From Nitrospira sp. (GTDB lineage Bacteria > Nitrospirota > Nitrospiria > Nitrospirales > Nitrospiraceae), in contig VGXD01000032.1 in the NCBI GenBank assembly GCA_016873525.1, forward strand, positions 1 through 12,947: a stretch of DNA of 12,947 bases, in the 5' to 3' direction. Below, one piece after another: positions 1 through 6,843 of this stretch. Below the pieces are notes generated by a model. That model was not told where the DNA came from and searched no databases. It saw only the letters and a program-made list of their open reading frames with translations. Positions within the stretch are counted from its first letter, which is position 1. The number at the start of each line of letters is the position of its first letter. The translations under genes were made by a program, and so were the position numbers.

Positions 1-449
1 AGCCAGCCGGCCTTCACCAGCGTGTCGTCTTTTAGGTCCATGATGGCGCGATCGTGGCGACCCTGGACGGAGGCGGCGCTGCGGGCGCGAGACCCTGCTT
101 CGGCCGGAGGGCTGGGGAAGGCGCTGAACTCCGGGTCCGGCACCGCATTCTGCCGTGCCTTCTCCAGCGCGCGCCGGATGCCGACCGGCGAGAGATCGCG
201 GGCCTCGCTGCCGAACCCGATGCGGGGCCCCTCGGCCCCGGTAAAGACGGCGCGGATGCCGAGGCCGAACGACTCCGAGGACTTCGGTTCCTCGACGCCG
301 TGGCAGGGAATCTCGGAGGTGTAGCTCAAGCGGCAGAGCAACTGTCCGGTACCGGAGGCATAGACTTCCGCCTCCTGGATGTCCTTGGTTTGGGCAATGA
401 GGCGGAGGGCGCGCTGGACGGCGGCTTTGAGCGAGGCGAGCGAGGTCAT
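1..449 (-). CDS. tldE: TldE/PmbA-like metalloprotease subunit, partial (3' part outside window)
   Basis: The N-terminal 149 codons of a protein whose remainder lies beyond the left edge; no stop occurs in this frame. The ATG at 449-447 overlaps the TGA of the upstream tldD-like gene (bases 449-446 read ATGA), so the two are almost certainly translationally coupled. The visible part has the shape of the N-terminal domain of the TldD/TldE family: an early helix, an AEVYASG strand, then a segment containing SESFGLGIRAVF that resembles the family's 'G(L/V)G(L/I)R' strand. In characterised systems TldE (PmbA) forms a heterodimer with TldD; it lacks the metal site itself and helps form the peptide channel that trims unfolded peptides, such as the microcin B17 leader and the CcdA antitoxin. 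Calling this partner TldE rests on adjacency to the HExxGH-bearing gene and on this N-terminal resemblance. The diagnostic C-terminal part is not visible. Confidence 0.75.
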   Translation of the reverse strand, partial: MTSLASLKAAVQRALRLIAQTKDIQEAEVYASGTGQLLCRLSYTSEIPCHGVEEPKSSESFGLGIRAVFTGAEGPRIGFGSEARDLSPVGIRRALEKARQNAVPDPEFSAFPSPPAEAGSRARSAASVQGRHDRAIMDLKDDTLVKAGW

Positions 450-2044
450 AGGCCTGTCAGCCTGGCGCGGCTGCGCATCGTGGGGGCGCCGTTGCCGAGC
501 CGCTTGATTTGCATCGGCTGGCCCTTTCCGCAGTTGGGGATCGGCAAGAGGCGAAAGTCCTTGCCCACCGCATCCACCTTCATGAGGTAGTCCTTGGTGT
601 CGGCCGTCATGCCGCCGTTCCGGTAGAGTTGGCCGATCTGGCCGTTGCGGATTTCATAGACCTTCTGGGCCGAGATGCTGAAGTTCTCCCGCGATTCGGC
701 AATGGAGGGGGTGCGGGCCCCCACTAGGTAGTAGCCCCGGTCCACCTCGCCGATGATGGTCTCCGGGTCCTGCGAGCCGGCGCCGAAGACCGTGGTGGAC
801 ATGCGGATCAGCGGGACCATCGAGGCTTCGGTGGCCTTGTAGGAGCCGTTGGGCTCCACGCCCAGGACCGAGGCGGTCTGGCGGCTGTTCATGAAGCCTT
901 TGAAGAGGCCCTTGTCGATGTGCAGGACCTTGCGCGCCGGCGTGCCTTCGTGGTCGTAGAGATAATGGCCGAGGCCGGGGAGGCTTGGGTCGGAGTAGGC
1001 GGTGACCAAGGGGGAAGCGATCGGCTTGCCGACCTGCGTCTGTTTGAGATTGCGCAGGAGCCAACTGCGTCCGGCATAGGCCGTTTCCATCTTGAGGGCC
1101 CGATCCAGTTCGGCGGGATGGCCGATGATCTCATGGGCCGTCAGCGTGTTGTAATGAGGATCGGTGACGACCACGACGTCTTTGTCCGTGGCTTTGAGCG
1201 GCGGCGCGTTCGTCAGCTTCAGGCAGTCCTGCGCGAGGCTGGTGGAGAAGGTCAGCAGGTCCAGGTGGCGGATGAGGTCGCCGCGCGTGCCTTCGGTGAT
1301 CACCTCCCAGCCGCGTTGGTGACCGATGGAGTCGGAGAGGGACTGCTGGACCGTCTCGTGTTCGGCCACTACCGAGCAGAATCCCAGGGTGGCGGCGAAG
1401 GACTGGTCGATGACCGCGCCCTCGGAACTGACGAAGAGTTCGCGGCTGACGCTGGTGGAGGCCGCGATGGAATTGAACCGGATGCGAGGCCCCAGTCCCT
1501 CGATCGCGCGGGACGTCTCCATGCAGTAGCGGGACACCTCGACGAGCGGGACCGAGCGGGGGTCGATGGCATATTCGGCTTTGACCGTATCCTGGTGGAT
1601 GTCGATCGGGGCCAGAGCCAGAGCGGCCAGGCTCTCGCCCAATCCTTTGCCTTTGCCCGTGCTTGCAAATCGCGCGCGTGTGTCGGCTTTGTGCCGCGCG
1701 TTGGCGAGGGCGCGGTCATAGGCCTGTCGGAGCCCGGCGCGCAGGAGCGCGGTCAGGCCTCCCATGTCCGCATTGCCAAGCCGGTGGCCGAAATAGCCCG
1801 GCGAGGGGAAGGGATCTCCGGCCAAGACCCTGATGCCGAATCCGAAGACGAAGTCGTCCAGGGCGGTTTTCCCATGTCCGTTTTCAGCCCGGGCTGATTT
1901 GACTTCGGTGATTTCGAGGCGAAGGTCGGCGTAGCGACAGTGCTTCAGGCCCTTGGGGGCATCGCGGACGAGGTCCGCCGCGACACGCGTGATCCTGTCG
2001 AGGCTTTCGACGGTCAACGGTTTAATGCTGAGGGTGCGTGCCAT
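446..2044 (-). CDS. tldD: TldD-like zinc metalloprotease
   Basis: A 532-aa protein, somewhat longer than E. coli TldD (about 480 aa). It carries the family metal site HEIIGH at about residues 304-309, followed by PAELD, and a C-terminal NCGKGQP near residue 505 whose Cys matches the third metal ligand of TldD. By family knowledge it is the catalytic half of the TldD/TldE heterodimeric protease, which degrades short unfolded peptides in the cytoplasm. The ATG at 2044 is chosen because the protein reads MARTLSIKPLTVESL from there; a GGGGGAG stretch lies about 12 nt upstream. The frame stays open to a TTG at 2122, but that has no ribosome binding site. The stop overlaps the start of the tldE-like gene by 4 nt, so the pair is one operon. 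It is transcribed divergently from the oxidoreductase operon. The family call is firm; the physiological substrate is unknown. Confidence 0.88.
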   Translation of the reverse strand: MARTLSIKPLTVESLDRITRVAADLVRDAPKGLKHCRYADLRLEITEVKSARAENGHGKTALDDFVFGFGIRVLAGDPFPSPGYFGHRLGNADMGGLTALLRAGLRQAYDRALANARHKADTRARFASTGKGKGLGESLAALALAPIDIHQDTVKAEYAIDPRSVPLVEVSRYCMETSRAIEGLGPRIRFNSIAASTSVSRELFVSSEGAVIDQSFAATLGFCSVVAEHETVQQSLSDSIGHQRGWEVITEGTRGDLIRHLDLLTFSTSLAQDCLKLTNAPPLKATDKDVVVVTDPHYNTLTAHEIIGHPAELDRALKMETAYAGRSWLLRNLKQTQVGKPIASPLVTAYSDPSLPGLGHYLYDHEGTPARKVLHIDKGLFKGFMNSRQTASVLGVEPNGSYKATEASMVPLIRMSTTVFGAGSQDPETIIGEVDRGYYLVGARTPSIAESRENFSISAQKVYEIRNGQIGQLYRNGGMTADTKDYLMKVDAVGKDFRLLPIPNCGKGQPMQIKRLGNGAPTMRSRARLTGL

Positions 2045-2170
2045 GCCGACCGGATGTCTCCCCCAAGCGATACGAGTAAGAAATGCGAGGCTGGCGCAAT
2101 CGCCGCCACGCCAGGCCTGCAAGAGCAGCGCCGAGCGAGCAAATCGCTTGTTTTTCCGTAAAGTTTTTTC

Positions 2171-2199
2171 ATTATATTGAGCCTTGCCTGTAGCGTCAA
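2171..2199 (-). promoter_or_regulatory. Near-consensus sigma70 promoter for tldD-tldE
   Basis: On the minus strand TTGACG (2199-2194) is followed by a 17-bp spacer and a perfect TATAAT (2176-2171). The predicted transcription start is near 2164, giving a tldD leader of about 120 nt. This is one of the best-matching promoters in the window, which is notable for a protease pair usually regarded as housekeeping. Confidence 0.7.
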
Positions 2200-2402
2200 G
2201 GAAAGCGGCTCGACATGAAAAAACCGTCGGCGGCCATGTCGGCGGTGTTGGGGCCGCTGGTTAGGGCCAATGGCCTACCAGTTCAAGGCCGGCTAGGCCT
2301 TCTTTCGGTCATGGTGGGCCTTCTGGCAAGTTGCATTAATATCCAAGAAGTTATACGATTCAACGCAGAGTCCAAACGTCTCGGTCTTTGGGAATTTGGA
2401 AA

Positions 2403-2432
2403 TTGACAAGCTCCGCGGCGCTTTGCTAGACT
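2403..2432 (+). promoter_or_regulatory. Promoter for the oxidoreductase (forBGDEA) operon
   Basis: A perfect TTGACA at 2403-2408 is followed by an 18-bp spacer and TAGACT at 2427-2432. A TG sits one base before it (2424-2425), making an extended -10. The predicted start is near 2439, leaving a leader of about 140 nt before the forB ATG. Basis: direct match to the sigma70 consensus; no experiment. Confidence 0.6.
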
Positions 2433-2453
2433 CGGCCACTCCGAAAAGTGGTT

Positions 2454-2473
2454 GGCGGGAATGATTTTCCGCC
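2454..2473 (+). promoter_or_regulatory. Hairpin in forB leader
   Basis: GGCGGGAA (2454-2461), loop TGAT, then TTTCCGCC (2466-2473): eight pairs with one G-T wobble. The hairpin covers the ATG (2461-2463) of the possible 20-codon leader ORF and the purine stretch just before it. It could therefore mask that start in RNA. Confidence 0.4.
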
Positions 2474-2523
2474 GCGTTTCAGGACGTTACAGCGATCTTA
2501 TAGTGGCAATAATCGGACGGTAA
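2461..2523 (+). CDS. Possible 20-codon leader peptide upstream of forB
   Basis: ATG at 2461 to TAA at 2521-2523 encodes 20 residues, MIFRRVSGRYSDLIVAIIGR. It lies wholly inside the predicted leader of the oxidoreductase operon and ends 7 nt before the perfect hairpin at 2531-2561. Residues 13-18 are LIVAII, a run of branched-chain amino acids that uses the ATA codon twice, which recalls attenuator leader peptides. The GGCGGG stretch before the ATG is very close to it, so the ribosome binding site is poor. No U-rich terminator follows the hairpin, so classic transcription attenuation is not supported. Chance occurrence is quite possible. Confidence 0.22.
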   Translation: MIFRRVSGRYSDLIVAIIGR

Positions 2524-2530
2524 AATATCA

Positions 2531-2561
2531 CCGGCTGTCTTATAAACAGTCCGACAGCCGG
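2531..2561 (+). promoter_or_regulatory. Perfect inverted repeat just upstream of the forB ribosome binding site
   Basis: CCGGCTGTC (2531-2539) and its exact reverse complement GACAGCCGG (2553-2561) flank a 13-nt loop. The right arm ends 6 nt before the GAGGGAGG ribosome binding site (2568-2575). It could be an RNA hairpin acting on translation or a dyad bound by a regulator. There is no T-tract, so it is not an intrinsic terminator. Confidence 0.5.
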
Positions 2562-2581
2562 CACATAGAGGGAGGCAACCC

Positions 2582-3472
2582 ATGAGTCTCGATTACGTGA
2601 AATTCGCGCCGGGTTTCGAGAAGTTCATGCCCAAGGAATATCGGGACATGGTCGAGCACGGTCCCTTCGGCAAGAAGACGACGGTCTCGCAAATGGGTAG
2701 CTTCAAGGAGATTCTTGAAGAGCACCCCATGTGCGCGGGTTGCGCGATGACGCTGTTCATCCGGTTGGCGATGATCTCCTTCCCCAACCCGGAAGATACG
2801 ATCACGGTGGGAACGGCTGGATGCGGCCGTCTGGCGATTTCCCAGGCCGCCATCCCTTTCGTGTACGGCAATTACGGGGACCAGAACGGCGTGGCCAGCG
2901 GGTTGTCTCGCGGCCTGCGGCTCCGGTTCGGGGACAAGCCCAAGGATGTGGTCGTGATGGCCGGGGACGGCGGGACGGCCGACATCGGCTTTGCCCAGAC
3001 CCTGCACTCCTGGATTCGCAAAGAGAAGTTCACCACGATCATGCTGGACAACGAGGTCTACGGCAACACCGGCGGGCAGGAGAGCGGGATGACCAGCCAG
3101 GGCGCCGTGCTCAAGATGGCGCCGCTCGGTAAGAAGTTCGAGAAGATGGACATGGTCGGGATGGCGAAGGTCGCCGGCTGCGTCTACGTGGCGACGGTCG
3201 TGCCGAACAATCCGAGGCGGGTCGAAGCGGTGATCAAGAAGGCGGTGCTCATCGCCCGCGAAGTGGGGCCGACCTACATCCAGGCCTATACCTCGTGCAA
3301 CATCGAGTACGCGATTCCCACGGACAAGGTGATGGAAGACGCCAAGAACGTCGAGGACAACCGGTACAAGTTCTCCGAGTACATCTCCGAGGAAGCCAAG
3401 CAGTACCTCGCCGAGCGGTACGGATACAAGGAATTCCTCCCGAAACCGGCGGCCGCTGTCACGCAGGCCTAA
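2582..3472 (+). CDS. forB: 2-oxoacid:ferredoxin oxidoreductase, beta (TPP-binding) subunit
   Basis: A 296-aa protein of the pyruvate/2-oxoglutarate:ferredoxin oxidoreductase beta family. It binds thiamine pyrophosphate: the GDG motif is at residues 128-130 (GDGGTADIGF), followed about 26 residues later by DNEVYGNTGGQ. Cysteines at 51, 54 (HPMCAGC), 81 (AGCGR) and 240 (TSCN) match the spacing of the four ligands of the cluster next to TPP in this family. The enzyme reversibly joins CO2 to acetyl-CoA (pyruvate) or succinyl-CoA (2-oxoglutarate) using reduced ferredoxin, in the cytoplasm. It is the first gene of a five-gene operon, preceded by a strong GAGGGAGG site 6 nt before the ATG. The symbol follows the Hydrogenobacter For/Por naming. 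The sequence alone does not tell pyruvate from 2-oxoglutarate, so porB or korB are equally valid. Confidence 0.93.
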   Translation: MSLDYVKFAPGFEKFMPKEYRDMVEHGPFGKKTTVSQMGSFKEILEEHPMCAGCAMTLFIRLAMISFPNPEDTITVGTAGCGRLAISQAAIPFVYGNYGDQNGVASGLSRGLRLRFGDKPKDVVVMAGDGGTADIGFAQTLHSWIRKEKFTTIMLDNEVYGNTGGQESGMTSQGAVLKMAPLGKKFEKMDMVGMAKVAGCVYVATVVPNNPRRVEAVIKKAVLIAREVGPTYIQAYTSCNIEYAIPTDKVMEDAKNVEDNRYKFSEYISEEAKQYLAERYGYKEFLPKPAAAVTQA

Positions 3473-3536
3473 CGGGGGTCCGATCGCGCATCGTTCACGG
3501 TCATCTAGACGAGACCTAGCTTAGAGAGGAACGACA

Positions 3537-4262
3537 ATGGCAAAACGCTTCAACATTCGGATGGCCGGCGTCGGCGGACAAGGGGTCGTCACCGGCTCGC
3601 ACATTCTCAGCACGGCCGTCATCAATGCGGGCGGGGAAAGCACGATCGTGCCCTTCTATGGCTCCGAGAAGCGCATGGCGCCGGTCGAAAGCTACGTCCG
3701 GGTGTCGGACGAGCCGATCTACGAGATCGGGGAGATCACGTTCCCCCACATCATCATCATCTTCCACCCGCAGGTCATCACGCACGGCAAGTCCTACACG
3801 ATGCCCTTCTACTTCGGGTTGAAAGAGGACGGGGTGTGCCTGATCAACAACGACGGGCCGATGAAGCTGCACAAGGACCAGGCGCGGGAGCTGGAAGAGC
3901 GCCGCGCGCGCATGTTCTACCTGCCGGCCACCAAGTTGTCCCTGGAAGTGGCGGGGATGGACCTGGCCACCAACATGGCGCTGATGGGGGCGATCGGCTG
4001 CATCACGGGCCTGACCACCATCGAGGCGTTGGAGCATGCGGTGAAGGACCGGTTCCTCGGCAAGGGCTTCGTGGTGTCGGGCGGCACGGCGGCTCTGGAC
4101 AGCGTCGTGGAACGGAAGTTCAAGAAGAAGCAGGAGTTGATCGAGAAAAACGTTGCGGTGATCAAGGCCGGGTGGGACTTCGCAGCCCAGCACGGTTGGG
4201 ATGAAGTGAGCAAGGCCACCAAAAAGGCGGAGGCCGCCGCGGCTGCCGCCGCCCGGGTGTAA
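3537..4262 (+). CDS. forG: 2-oxoacid:ferredoxin oxidoreductase, gamma subunit
   Basis: A 241-aa protein with the gamma-subunit signature GVGGQG at residues 11-16, near the N-terminus. It continues with the usual family features: TGSHILSTAV, and YGSEKRMAPVESYVRVSDEPI, a variant of the 'RGG/MxGGxxxxxVR' segment. In this enzyme family the gamma domain supports the alpha subunit and has been linked to CoA binding in multi-subunit forms. The C-terminus is a Lys/Ala-rich tail (KKAEAAAAAAARV), probably disordered. AGAGAGGA precedes the ATG at good spacing; the gap to forB is 64 nt and contains no promoter I would trust, so it belongs to the operon. The family is certain; the exact substrate of the complex is not. 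Confidence 0.92.
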   Translation: MAKRFNIRMAGVGGQGVVTGSHILSTAVINAGGESTIVPFYGSEKRMAPVESYVRVSDEPIYEIGEITFPHIIIIFHPQVITHGKSYTMPFYFGLKEDGVCLINNDGPMKLHKDQARELEERRARMFYLPATKLSLEVAGMDLATNMALMGAIGCITGLTTIEALEHAVKDRFLGKGFVVSGGTAALDSVVERKFKKKQELIEKNVAVIKAGWDFAAQHGWDEVSKATKKAEAAAAAAARV

Positions 4263-4284
4263 TCGCCACAGGAAAGAGGACGCC

Positions 4285-4608
4285 ATGTATCTTGTAGCCG
4301 ATATCGACGTAGACATCTGCGCACAGACCAGTTGCAAGCTCTGCACTCAGTTTTGCCCCGAGGCCAACACGATCCTCTACAACAACGAGATCGGCAAAGA
4401 CAAAGGCTACAAGTACGGGGCGGCCTACGTCGCGGTGGACCGCTGCAAGGGCTGCGCGCAGTGCGTCTGGGTCTGCGACAACATGGCCAAGCACCACGCG
4501 ATCAAGATGATCATGATCGACCAGCTGCCCAAGGCCGCAATCACCGATAACGTGACCTACGGTGAGAAGACCACCACCGCGGTGCTGGCTAGTCCGATGG
4601 TCGGGTAA
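4285..4608 (+). CDS. forD: 2-oxoacid:ferredoxin oxidoreductase, delta (2x[4Fe-4S] ferredoxin-like) subunit
   Basis: A 107-aa ferredoxin-like protein with two cysteine groups: C12-x4-C17-x2-C20-x3-C24-P and C54-x2-C57-x2-C60-x3-C64. These would hold two [4Fe-4S] clusters that carry electrons between the TPP site on the beta subunit and external ferredoxin. The first group has four residues between its first two cysteines instead of the usual two, and the second lacks the proline after its last cysteine (CDNM). Both are departures from the plain bacterial ferredoxin pattern. A 30-residue insert between the two groups contains a basic/aromatic stretch (GKDKGYKYG). The start has AGAGGA 5-6 nt upstream, and the gap to forG is 22 nt, typical of a tight operon. 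The role follows from family knowledge and operon position. Confidence 0.9.
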   Translation: MYLVADIDVDICAQTSCKLCTQFCPEANTILYNNEIGKDKGYKYGAAYVAVDRCKGCAQCVWVCDNMAKHHAIKMIMIDQLPKAAITDNVTYGEKTTTAVLASPMVG

Positions 4609-4623
4609 AGGGGGACAGAATTC

Positions 4624-5385
4624 GTGGAGACGACGCAGAAACAAGACCGCATCATTGTGCCCGGCCCTGCCGGGTTTCATCCCCCCTCGGCCGCCCAGTT
4701 GGGCGTCATGCTGCCCGATCCCGGCCAGGGGCTCATGTACGGTCTCCTGGAGTCCAATGAAGAGAAGGTGATCGAGGAGATCGCCCGCAAGATGCTCACC
4801 AGTCCCAACGCCACGATCTTCCCCGGTCCGATGGTGCTGTGGGCCTGGAATGAACATGCCGTTGAAAAGGCCAAGGCGGTCCTGGAAATTGCCGCCCAGA
4901 TTCCCGACGTACTGATCATTCCCATGCCGGATTACCGGCCCAAGTATCCGAAGATCGACCCGGAAGAGGTGATCAACCCGAACCACCCGAACCTGACGAT
5001 CTGGGGCAACAAAATCGAGGCCTGTATTTTCATCGGCGTCCATTGCCACTATGCCAACCTGACCTTGAAGATGATCCGGGCCGGCACGAATTGCTGCACG
5101 AGCGCGATCTGCGCCGAGCAGGGCCATGAAGACGCCATGCTGACGATCCGGGACGCGGATCATGCCAAGTTGAGGAAGGTGGCCAAGATCTTCAAGCGGG
5201 TGCGCGAACAGATGGGCCTCAAGCTGCCGGACAACGGCGAGAACGTCCGTTTCACCGGCACCCAGTCGAAGGTGTATGGCGGAAAGACCCATACGAACCC
5301 GCTGGAGTTTATGCCCATCGCGGGGGCAACAGCCGGCGCCGCGGCCTTTGGACATAAACCGGAACACATGCAGAGCGAAGGGTAA
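4624..5385 (+). CDS. forE: 2-oxoacid:ferredoxin oxidoreductase, epsilon subunit (five-subunit type)
   Basis: A 253-aa protein starting at GTG 4624, with an AAAGGGGG site just after the forD stop (15-nt gap). It has no TPP, ferredoxin or gamma motif and sits where the fifth, epsilon, subunit is found in Hydrogenobacter-type oxidoreductases. As I recall, such proteins are sometimes annotated as related to a CO-dehydrogenase subunit; I cannot verify that here. Visible features are a Gly/Pro-rich N-terminus (PGPAGFHPP), a middle Rossmann-like strand-turn (ACIFIGVHCHYANLTLK), and five cysteines clustered at 134, 141, 157, 158 and 163. Cys141, the Cys157-Cys158 pair and Cys163 could bind a metal or cluster. 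The C-terminal 30 residues are Gly/Ala-rich. The function of epsilon is poorly understood; its membership of the complex is inferred from the operon. Confidence 0.82.
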   Translation: METTQKQDRIIVPGPAGFHPPSAAQLGVMLPDPGQGLMYGLLESNEEKVIEEIARKMLTSPNATIFPGPMVLWAWNEHAVEKAKAVLEIAAQIPDVLIIPMPDYRPKYPKIDPEEVINPNHPNLTIWGNKIEACIFIGVHCHYANLTLKMIRAGTNCCTSAICAEQGHEDAMLTIRDADHAKLRKVAKIFKRVREQMGLKLPDNGENVRFTGTQSKVYGGKTHTNPLEFMPIAGATAGAAAFGHKPEHMQSEG

Positions 5386-5426
5386 GGTCTCAGACCTCAC
5401 CGATACAGCTTGAGAGGGGTGCTACA

Positions 5427-6773
5427 ATGAGCGAATCCCTGGAAACCGCAGTCAAGACCAATCCGCAGGGCGATCCCATCACCAGCGTCGCGGCGGCTCC
5501 GAAGACGGAGGTCAAAAAAGACCCCCATGCGGACGCCAAGAAACAGCGGGTGGTCACGCCCGAGCACATGTTTTTCGAAGCGCCGCGCACCAAGGAGTTC
5601 ATCACCGGAAGCGAGGCGGCCAAGGAAGCCGTCCGGCGGGCCAACGTGGACCTGGCGATTGCCTATCCCATCACGCCGCAGAGTGAAACCATGCAGTTGG
5701 TGGGCGTGCTCTACGGCGAAGGCTACGTGAAGGAGTACTACCGAGGCGAAGAGGAAATCGGCGTCATGGCGGCGATTGCGGGCGGCTCGCGGGCCGGCGT
5801 GCGGTGCTTTACGGCGACCGCGGGACCCGGCACGTTGCGGGGGCTCGAAGGCATCGCGTCTTGGCCGGGCCATCGTCTGCCGGCCGTGGCGTTTTTCACC
5901 TGCCGGGTGGTCAATGCGCCCTTGGCGATCCAGCCGGACAACATCGAAATTTCCTATCTGCTCAACTGCGGGATGGTCGTCTTCCACGCCGAAAACCAAC
6001 AGGACGTGTTCGACTTCCTCCTCAAGGGCTTCACCATCAGCGAGATGAACGATGTGACCCTGCCGGTGGGCGTGTGCTGCGACGGCTTCTTCGTGACCCA
6101 TGCCCGCGGCTACGTGCGCATGCCGGAGAAGGGGATCAAGCTGCCGCCCCGGGAAGCCTGGCGCGGCGCGGTGCCGGTGCTGGATGCGGAAAATCCTCCG
6201 GCCCGGCTGTCGCGCGATGCGCCGGTGCAGAAATCCAACTTCATGGCCTACAACATCCACGCCGTCTGGCAGCAGGAAGTCTGGGCCGCCGTCGAACGGT
6301 CGCGCAAGTACATCAACCAGTACATGGGCGGACTCTGCACGGCGGAAAACGTGGAGGGGGCCGATGCCATCATCGTGGCCTCCGGCAGCGCCGCGGCGCA
6401 GTCGCGAGAGGCCGTCCGGCTCTGCACCGAGAAGAACATCAAGGTGGGCTTGATCAAGATCCGGTCGCTGCGCCCCTTCCCCACGCAGGAACTGCGGCAG
6501 CTCTGCAAGAACGCCAAGCTGATCGTCATCCCCGAGTTCAACTACGTGGGCTGGCTGGCGAAGGAAGTGGCGACGGCGATCTACGGCCACTCGAAGGCCA
6601 AGATCATCGCCGGGCCGCATGTCTATGGCGGCCAGTCCATGCCGGTGGAATTGATCGTGGACGAGGTGGAGTCCGGATTGACGGGCAAAAAGTCCACCAA
6701 CGTGCCCCTCTCCGCGATCATGGGCACCGATGTGGACCAGGGGTCCGTTTCCCACTTCATGCAGAATATCTGA
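5427..6773 (+). CDS. forA: 2-oxoacid:ferredoxin oxidoreductase, alpha subunit
   Basis: A 448-aa alpha subunit. After a 55-residue polar extension comes the alpha domain: GSEAAKEAVRRA, then YPITPQSE at 80-87, the YRGEEE stretch (about 105-110) holding the conserved Glu that activates TPP, and the ATAGPGTLRGLEGI region at 130-143, which forms the active-site roof. The C-terminal half (from about 350) is the transketolase-C-like domain (IIVASGSAAAQSREAV, LIKIRSLRPFP). With forB it forms the catalytic core of the reductive carboxylase. The start has GAGAGGGG about 8 nt upstream, and the gap to forE is 41 nt. Order B-G-D-E-A places alpha last, unlike the DABGE and EDABG orders recalled from Hydrogenobacter. 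A strong terminator follows. Substrate (pyruvate or 2-oxoglutarate) is not decidable by eye. Confidence 0.93.
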   Translation: MSESLETAVKTNPQGDPITSVAAAPKTEVKKDPHADAKKQRVVTPEHMFFEAPRTKEFITGSEAAKEAVRRANVDLAIAYPITPQSETMQLVGVLYGEGYVKEYYRGEEEIGVMAAIAGGSRAGVRCFTATAGPGTLRGLEGIASWPGHRLPAVAFFTCRVVNAPLAIQPDNIEISYLLNCGMVVFHAENQQDVFDFLLKGFTISEMNDVTLPVGVCCDGFFVTHARGYVRMPEKGIKLPPREAWRGAVPVLDAENPPARLSRDAPVQKSNFMAYNIHAVWQQEVWAAVERSRKYINQYMGGLCTAENVEGADAIIVASGSAAAQSREAVRLCTEKNIKVGLIKIRSLRPFPTQELRQLCKNAKLIVIPEFNYVGWLAKEVATAIYGHSKAKIIAGPHVYGGQSMPVELIVDEVESGLTGKKSTNVPLSAIMGTDVDQGSVSHFMQNI

Positions 6774-6797
6774 ACGCGGGTTGGGTTGTGAAAACAC

Positions 6798-6829
6798 AAG
6801 AGCCCGTCCGGATTGCCGGACGGGCTCTT
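6798..6829 (+). terminator. Rho-independent terminator ending the oxidoreductase operon (possibly bidirectional)
   Basis: A 14-bp perfect stem (6798-6811 with 6816-6829), loop ATTG, lies 24 nt after the forA stop and is followed by TGTTTTT. Read on the other strand, the same stem is followed shortly by TTTT. It could therefore also end transcription of the convergent small gene at 6981-7229. Confidence 0.9.
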
Positions 6830-6843
6830 TGTTTTTCGGCTGA

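Noticed and set aside
920..1897. A 325-codon plus-strand frame opposite tldD
   Set aside because: It is antisense to a well-supported family gene in GC-rich DNA. It has no ribosome binding site and no recognisable motif.
2014..2199. A 61-codon minus-strand frame overlapping the tldD promoter
   Set aside because: Its start lies inside or upstream of the -10 box of the tldD promoter, so the transcript would not include it. It overlaps the tldD start in another frame.
2215..2406. A 63-codon frame with a hydrophobic LLSVMVGLLASC segment that looks like a lipoprotein signal
   Set aside because: It has no ribosome binding site, and the hydrophobic segment begins 28 residues in. The frame ends at the forB promoter. 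Probably chance in the divergent intergenic region.
3516..5400. Two long minus-strand frames (3516-4346 and 4162-5400) opposite forG, forD and forE
   Set aside because: Both are antisense to conserved operon genes, with shadow-type composition and no supporting start signals.
5397..6797. A 466-codon minus-strand frame opposite forA
   Set aside because: His/Arg/Gly/Asp-rich composition typical of an antisense shadow. The true gene is the alpha subunit, with clear motifs.
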